This document shows, piece after piece, positions 7,790-14,999 of a stretch of DNA of 21,010 bases. The stretch is from an uncultured Robinsoniella sp. GTDB taxonomy: Bacteria; Bacillota; Clostridia; Lachnospirales; Lachnospiraceae. The notes under the pieces were generated by a model that was not told the origin of the DNA, did not search any database, and worked only from the letters and a program-made list of their open reading frames with translations. Each line of letters begins with the position of its first letter. The stretch's first letter is position 1. The position numbers and the translations under genes are program-made. The DNA is taken from assembly GCA_900539655.1 (NCBI GenBank), contig UQCR01000115.1, positions 1 to 21,010 of the forward strand. Direction: 5' to 3'.

Positions 7790-9478
7790 TTATTTTGCAA
7801 TGTAGTATGATCCAATATGATTTCCGTCTGAATAAAACGTGACGGATACTGCATCGCATTCCGGCTCCTCTAAATCAATACGTTCTGTAAGATTCACCGG
7901 TTCCCTGGGATAATTAAGAACCTCTCCTGCAAAATTCTGTTTTTCCCCATATTCACTGTATGGAATATATCCAGCTATATCTGTTGCGAATTCCTTCTGT
8001 CCCAATTCTTCACCATTTTTTAAATATTTAATTATCCCGTTTACAGACTTGGCATCCGTATTATAATTGTTTAAATGGAACACAAATTCATTTGCTTCAA
8101 CAGAAATGCTCCCAATTAACGGCATCATATTTCTTGTCGTATTAATTTCCGTCATATTCTCCTGTGAATCCTTATAGTAAACTCCAAACCGGTATCCATC
8201 TCCAATAATTGTATTTTGCAGCTTAACATCTGTGATTGTATTCTTCTTTGGAAAGGAATAAATAGTAAAACCTCCTCCATTTAAGATACACCGGTTTAAC
8301 TCTGTACCTTTCACAGCCCCATAATCCGGCTGAATCATTACACAGGCATTTGACACATGATATCCTGGTATATGCGGCATATCAATTCTGACATTTTCCA
8401 GATAGATGCCATGTGCATCCACAGAGTCATATCCTGCTATCTGTATCCCATCAGCATGCGCCTCGGGATTCGTCCCTCCATCCGTAAAGTAACTGTCGTA
8501 GATCTTAACGTTATATAATGCATTGACAAAATCACTTTCCGAATCATGCATATACATCTTATCAATTACCATATTGCAGGCTCTTATCAATCCGTTCTCA
8601 ACCTCTCCGTTTCGAACTGTTATGACAGTATTCTCACCATTATTGCGGTAATCATTGATAATATTCCCATTGCTCAGATAAAAATCATCCAATAATACCG
8701 GGGTATTCAAGTTTGTAAAACGTATATTTTCAGAAGTTTTAAACTGTTCAAAAGAATAGCCATATATTTTAGCACTCTTTTCCGTTATTAAGATTCTTCC
8801 ATCGCTTCCTATACAGTCAGGATACTTCTCTTTAAATTCCTGAAGTTGTTCCGCCGGACTGATAAAACCTGTATTCTTCATATCAGGTATCACATAATTC
8901 CAGTCATCACTTGTATTTGCCGCCTTTGTCAGGCTAAGAATTATACTCCCATCTTGTATGCAGCTCTTCATTTCAAATGATTCACCACCAACAATTCTTA
9001 TCAGCCATCGATATGTAATGCCATCTTCTCCATCTGCAGCGGCTGATCCATACCTTTGGGCAAGATAATGGAGTAAGCTATACCATGCACTATCCGTGTA
9101 TGCTGCTGTATAATAAGCAGATTCCATCAGACCATCCTGATTAAAATTAAACTCTCCTTCAAAAATCATATCTGCTATACTGACACTGCCGGTAAGCACC
9201 TCACCTTTTTGACCAGTCATATTAGAAATCAAACTATAAGCATCCTTAAACTCAGATACTGTGCATCCTATTACAACCTTATCATTATCAGGAAGACTGT
9301 AATTGCACTTCCTGTCATTTCCATCGGAATCTAAAGTATCATATTCAGAGTTCTCAGACCTGTTTTCTATTTCCTTATACGGTTTATCTGTATATAGTGC
9401 TTTCATTTTCACCGCTCCTATAATGACAAGGATAACAATAATTAATATACCTGCCACTATTGCTGCTTTTTCTTTCAT
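7790..9478 (-). CDS. Membrane-anchored beta-helix (pectate-lyase-fold) protein (562 aa)
   Basis: Probably an extracytoplasmic protein held by an N-terminal membrane helix (residues about 6-24, rich in I and V). Residues about 60-200 form an unrecognised domain. From about 240 to 470 the sequence has the short alternating I/V/N-rich rungs of a right-handed parallel beta-helix, with the motif HADGIQI (341-347) and GYHVSNACVMIQ shortly after. Histidine/aspartate motifs of this kind recur in beta-helix polysaccharide lyases and epimerases. A C-terminal beta-rich tail ends in SDGNHIGSYYIAK. The start ATG has GGAG 5 bases upstream. As second gene of a polysaccharide operon it may trim, epimerise or bind the polymer outside the membrane. 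This activity is inference: catalytic residues are not certain and it could be purely binding. Confidence 0.72.
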   Translation of the reverse strand: MKEKAAIVAGILIIVILVIIGAVKMKALYTDKPYKEIENRSENSEYDTLDSDGNDRKCNYSLPDNDKVVIGCTVSEFKDAYSLISNMTGQKGEVLTGSVSIADMIFEGEFNFNQDGLMESAYYTAAYTDSAWYSLLHYLAQRYGSAAADGEDGITYRWLIRIVGGESFEMKSCIQDGSIILSLTKAANTSDDWNYVIPDMKNTGFISPAEQLQEFKEKYPDCIGSDGRILITEKSAKIYGYSFEQFKTSENIRFTNLNTPVLLDDFYLSNGNIINDYRNNGENTVITVRNGEVENGLIRACNMVIDKMYMHDSESDFVNALYNVKIYDSYFTDGGTNPEAHADGIQIAGYDSVDAHGIYLENVRIDMPHIPGYHVSNACVMIQPDYGAVKGTELNRCILNGGGFTIYSFPKKNTITDVKLQNTIIGDGYRFGVYYKDSQENMTEINTTRNMMPLIGSISVEANEFVFHLNNYNTDAKSVNGIIKYLKNGEELGQKEFATDIAGYIPYSEYGEKQNFAGEVLNYPREPVNLTERIDLEEPECDAVSVTFYSDGNHIGSYYIAK

Positions 9479-9502
9479 ATTATCTCCAACATATGTCTTT
9501 TA

Positions 9503-10189
9503 TCACGATCTGCTGCTGCGTAATCCCCACATCATCCCGATCTGATTTAACTTAAGGAATTTATTGCTATCGATATTATTCGTTCTGGTGCCTCTGTATT
9601 TTTCTCGTTGGATATTGATCCATAAACCCAGCTTTAAACCGGAGTCTGTCACATAATTTAACGGTACTTTCAGATCACCATATCTCTCATAATATTCTTT
9701 AGCTTCCTGATACCAGTCATCCCATTCCCTTTTGATACGTATCTGCCATTTTATACCCAGATGTTCCAGTTTTTTAATCTGACTGGCACTAATCTTTTTT
9801 TGCTTATAGCGTTTCCTTTGATAGCATAGCCATTCACCTAACGGAAGGTGTTTATATGTATAATTTTTCGGAATATCCAGGTTTCCATAATGTGAATAAT
9901 AATAGATACAATAACGATACCAGACGTCCCATTGTGTTCGAATCCCCAGCGTCCATTCCATTCCTATCTGGTTTAGCTTGTATATCTGGTTATCATCAAT
10001 GATATATGCTCCTTTTTCGTGGTATGCTGCTCTTTGCCGTTCAATCCAGCGTCCTAACAGAAGTCCGTTTTCCGTTTCATATTTGATGGGAATTCTAAGA
10101 TTCTCATACGAAAGATAATATTCTTTTGCATACTGATACCACTCTTCCCACTCAAGTCGTGTATACCTGCGTTTACTCGTCCTGACCAT
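9503..10189 (-). CDS. Triple helicase-associated (HA) repeat protein, first gene of the operon (228 aa)
   Basis: Protein consisting almost wholly of three HA-type repeats (the domain found C-terminal in some superfamily 2 helicases), here without any helicase. The repeats span about residues 14-79, 87-148 and 156-221. Each has the pattern W..W(Y)..(A)..YY..Y..L.(I/V)P..Y..(.)G..LG.W...QR..Y, ending in LxxLGI.W or LNQIGM.W. The domain is small, helical and tryptophan-rich and is thought to bind nucleic acid. No signal peptide or membrane helix is seen. The frame opens to a TTG at 10255, but the ATG at 10189 has AAAGGTGG six bases upstream and is preferred. As leader gene of a polysaccharide operon it could be a regulator, but no function is established for such stand-alone HA proteins that I can cite. 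Confidence 0.75.
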   Translation of the reverse strand: MVRTSKRRYTRLEWEEWYQYAKEYYLSYENLRIPIKYETENGLLLGRWIERQRAAYHEKGAYIIDDNQIYKLNQIGMEWTLGIRTQWDVWYRYCIYYYSHYGNLDIPKNYTYKHLPLGEWLCYQRKRYKQKKISASQIKKLEHLGIKWQIRIKREWDDWYQEAKEYYERYGDLKVPLNYVTDSGLKLGLWINIQREKYRGTRTNNIDSNKFLKLNQIGMMWGLRSSRS

Positions 10190-10254
10190 AAGAATCCACC
10201 TTTCATCTAACCTATACTTTGAATACACGCCGCCTGTCTGCCATGATTTTTTCA

Positions 10255-10283
10255 AATATATCAGACTGTTTTGTGCCCGTCAA
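10255..10283 (-). promoter_or_regulatory. Sigma-A-type promoter of the polysaccharide operon
   Basis: On the minus strand TTGACG (10283-10278) and TATATT (10260-10255) are separated by exactly 17 bases. Transcription would start near 10248, giving a leader of about 59 bases before the HA gene ATG at 10189. It is the only near-consensus promoter I see upstream of this gene. A perfect 10-base palindrome, TGGATATCCA (10299-10308), lies just upstream and could be an operator. I found no long inverted repeats flanking the promoter, so there is no sign that it is invertible. Confidence 0.6.
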
Positions 10284-10415
10284 CGGATATGAGCACAGTG
10301 GATATCCATTCCTCACAGAGGTCATCTTTCTTACTGTACGGTCAATATATGATCAAAGCGAATTCCTTACCCGGTTTACTGCAACGGTATCTTTTTTCAC
10401 AGAGAGGTGTGTTTT

Positions 10416-10493
10416 ATGACGGAGTGGTGGTTGAACTATAAAATCTTCTATATTATAATAAAATTCGACTTTATACTTAATAAGTATAAGTAG
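10416..10493 (+). CDS. Possible 25-residue aromatic/hydrophobic peptide
   Basis: A short frame, ATG to TAG, begins MTEWWLNYKIFYIIIKF and ends NKYK. It is rich in W, Y, F and I with a lysine-containing tail, so it could associate with the membrane. The support is an AGAGAGG ribosome binding site with 8-base spacing to the ATG, which is better than many annotated genes here. It lies directly before the LytTR regulator gene, and that gene's predicted promoter (10431-10459) lies inside it. No promoter of its own is clear. It could be a leader peptide, a signal peptide or a chance frame. I know of no family match. Confidence 0.35.
   Translation: MTEWWLNYKIFYIIIKFDFILNKYK
10431..10459 (+). promoter_or_regulatory. 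Sigma-A-type promoter of the LytTR response regulator gene
   Basis: TTGAAC (10431-10436) and a perfect TATAAT (10454-10459) are spaced by 17 bases. Predicted transcription start is near 10466, about 55 bases before the regulator ATG at 10521. It is divergent from the polysaccharide operon promoter about 150 bases away. If the 25-residue frame at 10416 is translated from a longer transcript, this promoter lies inside that frame. Confidence 0.6.
10471..10489. promoter_or_regulatory. Perfect 9-bp palindrome just after the predicted transcription start
   Basis: TTATACTTA, one central A, then TAAGTATAA: every base of the two arms pairs. It lies at about +5 to +23 relative to the predicted start of the LytTR regulator transcript. 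This is a usual position for a repressor operator. As RNA it would be only a weak AT-rich hairpin. The binding factor is unknown. Confidence 0.4.
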
Positions 10494-10520
10494 TCTTAAA
10501 TCAGTAGCGAGGTGAAATAA

Positions 10521-11276
10521 ATGAAAATAGCTATCGTTGACGATGTTGTAGCGGATAGGCTGGAAGCCATCAGATACATAACAAGTTATTATAGTACTTA
10601 TCATCCGGAACTCCCTATTGAATATGTAGAATTCAACAGCGGTGAAAAATTACTGATAACCTTTCGTCCAGGATTGTATGATATTATATTACTTGATGTC
10701 TATATGAATGGTAAAAATGGTATCGAGACCGCAAAAGAGATTTATCAAAAAGACCAAACTGCGTGTCTGATGTTTTTTTCAGACAGTGATTTCCACGTAT
10801 TGGAAAGCTTCTCTGTCCAACCTGTCTACTATATCCTAAAACCCCTCTCAACGCACAGATTTCAATTAGAAGAAGGGCTTCATCTGTGTATTGACAAACT
10901 GGAGAAATTAAACGAGAAACCAAAAGCCCTTGAAGTTACTATCAATAAATTCCAAGCGCAGCTGCCGCTTAAAAATATTATTTATGTTGACTGCCAATTG
11001 CGCAGAAGCCGTATACATATGGTTAACAACGAAATCATTGTCGTTGCCAACCCCGTGAGTTATTGTATCAATCAGCTTTTAAAAGAAGAGATCTTTATGG
11101 AATGCTATCGAGAAGTTGCTGTGAACATGGATTATATAAAAAATATATATAATAATTACATACTGCTGGCAAACGGCGAACAGCTTCCAATTGCCCGGCG
11201 TAAAAAGAAAGAATTTCTTAATTTATACGTGAAGCATCTTGTTAATAAAGTAGGTGGTCACCTACTAACTCTATAA
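10521..11276 (+). CDS. LytTR-family response regulator (251 aa)
   Basis: Cytoplasmic transcription regulator (AgrA/VirR/LytR type). Receiver domain at residues 1-120: MKIAIVDD with acidic residues D7 and D8, phospho-acceptor D59 in LLDVYM, a serine at the switch position in FFSDSD, and K107 in YILKPLS. LytTR DNA-binding domain at about 145-240, with VDCQLRRSRIHMV and the ending PIARRKKKEFLNLYVKHL typical of the last strands and helix. The ATG has GCGAGGTG 6 bases upstream. The partner is most likely the GHKL kinase at 15000-16964, because LytTR regulators typically pair with such kinases. Unusually, a large surface-protein gene separates the two. Targets are unknown. The adjacent surface protein and the divergent polysaccharide operon are candidates. 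Confidence 0.93.
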   Translation: MKIAIVDDVVADRLEAIRYITSYYSTYHPELPIEYVEFNSGEKLLITFRPGLYDIILLDVYMNGKNGIETAKEIYQKDQTACLMFFSDSDFHVLESFSVQPVYYILKPLSTHRFQLEEGLHLCIDKLEKLNEKPKALEVTINKFQAQLPLKNIIYVDCQLRRSRIHMVNNEIIVVANPVSYCINQLLKEEIFMECYREVAVNMDYIKNIYNNYILLANGEQLPIARRKKKEFLNLYVKHLVNKVGGHLLTL

Positions 11277-11330
11277 CTCAGAATTTAAAGATAATATAAT
11301 GGAGAAAATCTTTTTTTCTATATCTATTTA

Positions 11331-11339
11331 TGGTAAAAT
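11331..11339 (+). promoter_or_regulatory. Possible extended -10 promoter upstream of the surface-protein gene
   Basis: TGGTAAAAT matches an extended -10 (TGNTANAAT). The -35 region (11311-11316) is only a T run, so the promoter would be weak or need an activator such as the LytTR regulator. A start near 11346 would give a leader of about 94 bases that contains the hairpin at 11378-11411. The evidence is motif only. Confidence 0.25.
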
Positions 11340-11377
11340 AAATTATCAAAAGCAAACGCTTTAAAATAAATTGGGTT

Positions 11378-11411
11378 AAAGATAGTCTTTTCTGTTGGAA
11401 AGGCTATCTTT
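11378..11411 (+). terminator. Hairpin between regulator and surface-protein genes: terminator or attenuator
   Basis: AAAGATAGTCTTT (11378-11390) pairs over 13 positions (one G-U) with AAAGGCTATCTTT (11399-11411) across an 8-base loop. The tract after it is only TTTTAACG overall, so as an intrinsic terminator it is weak. It sits 28 bases before the surface-protein ATG. It may partially end the regulator transcript and set a lower level of read-through into the surface protein and kinase genes. Confidence 0.5.
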
Positions 11412-11439
11412 TAACGCGTCCTTTAAAGGAGATATTATT

Positions 11440-14400
11440 ATGAAATATTGTATGGCAATACTTTTTATTTCCCTTATGCTTGTTTTGTCTACGAAATCCG
11501 CAGCTAAGTCCCCTGTTACCGTATCTGCTGCTAAGCAGACCGATAACTTCATTTCTATGGTTTCCATGAATCCTTCTGAGCAGACTGATAACATGGTTAC
11601 CATGACTTCTTCTGAACAGACCGAAAACATGGCTTTCATTGATCCTTCTGAGCAAACCGATTCACAGGATCCGGCACATGAATCTGAGCAGCCGGATAAT
11701 CAGGACATCGTGTCTACCGCTGAAGAACTGGATACCTGGCTTCGATCTCATCAGGAAACCGGCGGATCCGTAATTCTGGCTGCCAATATATCCCTGCTTT
11801 CTACGGACACCTACTATACCCTTCGGCCAATTACCATTGAGACAGGATCTTATAGCCTGGCAGGAATATCATTTAATGGCCCTTTTACTTTTTGCGGTAC
11901 CGGTACAGATCAACCCGTTTTGAAATCTGCCAACCGGGACTTTGGACTATCGCTTACACAAAACAACGGTGGATGTACTGTAATCGCACGGGGAACTTTA
12001 GAAAAAGGAGGAACTGCCATCTATTCCGACAGTTCCGTATCACTGGATTCCGCCCTCATAACAGCTAACGGACCTGGTTCGATTGCTGTTCATATCCAAA
12101 ATGGACAATTGAATTGCAAGGCAGGCAGCATTATTGCAGAAGGTGAAAACTCCAGGGCAATATTCTGGGAAAATATAATGAATAGTAATGATAGCATGCT
12201 GATGACCTTACAAAACCGGTTGGAATTCAGCCGTATTCATTCATCTGGAAACGGTGCATTATCCATTGATTGTCCCATTTCTTTATCCTGGGGATTAACA
12301 GAGAATGATATTTTTCCCGAATTCATTCATCAGAAAAGTAATCTTACTATGATAAAGGCCGATGAGTGGAACAGAAAATCCATTTTTCAATCGGCTTCCA
12401 GTCAGTATCTGAATACAGGTCTCTATAATGTTTGGTATGTATCCAGCAACCCCGCAATTCCTACCAAACTGGTATATTTTTCAGTTCCTGTTGAATGGGA
12501 TGCCCCCTCTCCCACCGATGCCAATGGAAATTATACCATTACTGGCCATCTTGGAAATTACCCTGGAACGGTGTCCGTAGCAGATGAAATAGTTTATCTT
12601 ACCGTCCGCTCAGATAATCAGCCTGAACTAAGCGCTGCTATCCCCAGTGTAAATGATGACGGTGCCAGTGTTATGTTACGGTGTTCCGGTTATTCTCACA
12701 CATATGATTTATGGGGTTCTGATAACCAGGGGCTTTCCTGGAAAAAGTACTCATTTGAACCAGTAAATAATTTATCTGAATATATACAGATTGGCAATAC
12801 TGATAAAAAAACAAATATTCAGTTCGGAAATGAATATATTTTTTTTCTGGAAAACAACCCAGACAGCAGTTCTCCCGGTCTACGCTCGGATCTATTCTAT
12901 TTCACGATTCATGACAATGGAAACTATATCTGGAACACCGGAGAAAATGCTTCTGTCATAAATAATCTGGATGATCCGGATTATAAAGTTTCTACTATAA
13001 AAGAACTGACTGAATGGATTAATTTCCACAACGAAAAAAATACAACGGTACATGTGCAAAACGATCTGATAATTTCCGACATCCAATACCTTGATTCAAA
13101 TCCCCGTTTTTTTGAAATAGGTACTACTTCAATAGATATGGGCCCTCATTCCATTGTCATTAAAGAAGGGGGAACATTGTTTTTGAACGTAAATGAATTA
13201 TATGGCGAAGGTGCCAGACAACCGCTGATAAAAGTAAAGAATAAAGGCAGGCTGATTCTCATGCAGTCTTTCAGCGGGCAGGCACCATTTCTACGTGAAC
13301 CTTACACCATACGGTCAGAAGGTGACGGAATGATCGGTGGGACTACCATTTCTTTGGATCCCGGCAGCACTTTTTCCGCAGAATATGTGGAAATAATAGC
13401 AGAAGGTAATCATGCAAAGGCGATTGAAAGCCTTGACCCAAATGGCTTTTCTCTGCCTGCCACTATGTATCTGTCTGTATCCGGTACAGACAGTACTGCA
13501 CTTTCCTGTGTTGGAACTGCTGATATTTTTTACAGTACTATTACTGCGCGAGGTCAGAATGCCAGATCCGTTGAAGCATTACAGGTAAATGCTGATTCCT
13601 CTTATCTGGATCCACTGGAATCTGATTTTATAACAACATACAGTAAATTTGTTGATTTTAATATAGATATTGATCAGCTCAATGTCTTGCCCCTAGACAC
13701 TAATAGAATCGATGCATGGATTACCGCGCCTGACTATATTTACATTACGGTTGCTAAAGCAGGAGACAGAAAGAACCTAAAATCTATCCCCATAATGTGT
13801 AAATATGATTTTACCCAGATTGATACTGAGCGTACAGGAAAATATCCCCTGCCTGTACTTCTGGAAACCATAGCCAATCTGCCGATACATAATCTTCCTA
13901 AAAATAAGATCCTGACTGTGGGCGTACAGGACCGATCTATTCCTGATATCAGTTTAATAAAAGTATTTTCTCCCATATGGTCACCATTTGATGATGAATC
14001 ACTGGCTAAACATAACATTCGCATTGACACTCTTCACCACTACTCATCAAAAAACAGCAAGATCTGGTATTCCACTGATTATGGGTTAACCTGGAAGAAT
14101 GCTGCCGAAGATTTTTCCGTATTATATAATAATTCCAGTATTTATATCGGCGGCCTGACATCAGAAGTCAATTACCTGCTGCAGCTGGAGGCAGACAATA
14201 CCTCCAATAACATATCAGAGGAACAAACCCCTAATGGATACTCTATCATTCAGAAGCTTTTTATAGAAAAAGATAATAATATTACCGTTTATAATTGGTT
14301 CGGAAGCCGTGGGGATGGCGATCGAACCGATCAGGAATTACCTCCTGTCGTTATTGAAACGGAAAACAAGAGAAAACCGGATATTACTGTAAATACAAAA

Positions 14401-14946
14401 CCGATACCGTCAGTAACAAATACACAGACCATTATTCCAGGTACGATGCTGAACCAGCTTATAAAATTGAATCATGATACGATTTTATTTGAGAAAAAAG
14501 GTATTTCCATATATCTACCCAAAGATTTTCTGGAAAATCTTAAACTATCTGAGAATGATATACTGGCTGTTACCATAAAATCTATAAGCGAAAATTCATT
14601 TTATTTTGGAGTTACCGTAAATGGTAAAAAACTGAATAAACTAACCAAAATTTCAGTACAGTTACCCACAGGCCTTTCTATATTGAAAAAGGAACTTTAC
14701 TGCTATGATCAGAACGGCTCTCTCGTATCTGAGGCAATGTCCGATTCCGATCTGGGTATCGTTAGCTTTACAATTACAGATACCGGAACCTTTTACATTC
14801 AGGAATCTCCTGACACCACATCGATTCGGAATGCTTCTGGTAAGCCCAGGCTGCAATCCTGTATGACTAAACCCGGTATGATTTCGTTTTTATTTATTAT
14901 TTTCTTTTTATTATCTTATGTAACAAAAATGAAAAAGCGTTATTAG
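11440..14946 (+). CDS. Large membrane-anchored surface protein with two related beta-rich modules (1168 aa)
   Basis: Exported protein of no family I can name. Signal peptide at residues 1 to about 22 (MKYC then a hydrophobic core, STKSAA). Five E/KQTDN-like repeats, 12-15 residues apart, follow (32-87). Two related modules come next (about 90-505 and 517-955). Each starts with VSTxxELxxW, continues with rungs resembling a beta-helix (IIAEGENSRAI in the first, EIIAEGNHAKAIE in the second), then has a W-containing segment (GSDNQGLSWK; YSTDYGLTWK). A C-terminal domain (about 1000-1125, ending TDTGTFYI) precedes one membrane helix (about 1147-1162) and the basic tail KMKKRY. No LPXTG motif is seen, so anchoring is likely by the helix. 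The frame opens at 11395, but the ATG at 11440 has AAAGGAG 8 bases upstream and begins the signal peptide. Role in adhesion or polymer binding is inferred. Confidence 0.85.
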   Translation: MKYCMAILFISLMLVLSTKSAAKSPVTVSAAKQTDNFISMVSMNPSEQTDNMVTMTSSEQTENMAFIDPSEQTDSQDPAHESEQPDNQDIVSTAEELDTWLRSHQETGGSVILAANISLLSTDTYYTLRPITIETGSYSLAGISFNGPFTFCGTGTDQPVLKSANRDFGLSLTQNNGGCTVIARGTLEKGGTAIYSDSSVSLDSALITANGPGSIAVHIQNGQLNCKAGSIIAEGENSRAIFWENIMNSNDSMLMTLQNRLEFSRIHSSGNGALSIDCPISLSWGLTENDIFPEFIHQKSNLTMIKADEWNRKSIFQSASSQYLNTGLYNVWYVSSNPAIPTKLVYFSVPVEWDAPSPTDANGNYTITGHLGNYPGTVSVADEIVYLTVRSDNQPELSAAIPSVNDDGASVMLRCSGYSHTYDLWGSDNQGLSWKKYSFEPVNNLSEYIQIGNTDKKTNIQFGNEYIFFLENNPDSSSPGLRSDLFYFTIHDNGNYIWNTGENASVINNLDDPDYKVSTIKELTEWINFHNEKNTTVHVQNDLIISDIQYLDSNPRFFEIGTTSIDMGPHSIVIKEGGTLFLNVNELYGEGARQPLIKVKNKGRLILMQSFSGQAPFLREPYTIRSEGDGMIGGTTISLDPGSTFSAEYVEIIAEGNHAKAIESLDPNGFSLPATMYLSVSGTDSTALSCVGTADIFYSTITARGQNARSVEALQVNADSSYLDPLESDFITTYSKFVDFNIDIDQLNVLPLDTNRIDAWITAPDYIYITVAKAGDRKNLKSIPIMCKYDFTQIDTERTGKYPLPVLLETIANLPIHNLPKNKILTVGVQDRSIPDISLIKVFSPIWSPFDDESLAKHNIRIDTLHHYSSKNSKIWYSTDYGLTWKNAAEDFSVLYNNSSIYIGGLTSEVNYLLQLEADNTSNNISEEQTPNGYSIIQKLFIEKDNNITVYNWFGSRGDGDRTDQELPPVVIETENKRKPDITVNTKPIPSVTNTQTIIPGTMLNQLIKLNHDTILFEKKGISIYLPKDFLENLKLSENDILAVTIKSISENSFYFGVTVNGKKLNKLTKISVQLPTGLSILKKELYCYDQNGSLVSEAMSDSDLGIVSFTITDTGTFYIQESPDTTSIRNASGKPRLQSCMTKPGMISFLFIIFFLLSYVTKMKKRY
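11533..11700 (+). repeat. 12-residue imperfect tandem repeats in the surface protein (QTDN repeats)
   Basis: Glutamines of the KQTDN, EQTDN, EQTEN, EQTDS and EQPDN units fall at residues 33, 48, 60, 72 and 84, i.e. spaced 15, 12, 12 and 12 residues. The units have the form (P/S)SEQTDN followed by a short M-rich spacer. They form a low-complexity, acidic, probably flexible linker directly after the signal peptide. Codons differ between units, so this is an old or selected repeat, not a recent slippage event. Confidence 0.65.
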
Positions 14947-14999
14947 AACACTATGATTGATCAGCATTCGCTTATAGGAACATATTCGGAGGAAAAAAG

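Noticed and set aside
7779..7859. 27-residue N-terminal extension of the rhamnosyltransferase-like protein
   Set aside because: It overlaps the beta-helix gene in another frame, and the internal ATG has a better ribosome binding site and matches the family N-terminus.
10255..10283. Phase-variable (invertible) promoter for the polysaccharide operon
   Set aside because: I looked for inverted repeats flanking the promoter and found only short palindromes. No site-specific recombinase gene is in the window.
10219..10419. 66-residue plus-strand frame in the divergent region
   Set aside because: It lies over the minus-strand promoter and the 5' end of the HA gene region, has no clear ribosome binding site, and its protein has no recognisable pattern.
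14857..14946. LPXTG sortase signal at the end of the surface protein
   Set aside because: The helix and basic tail are present, but the preceding residues (GKPRLQSCMTKPG) hold no LPXTG or close variant.
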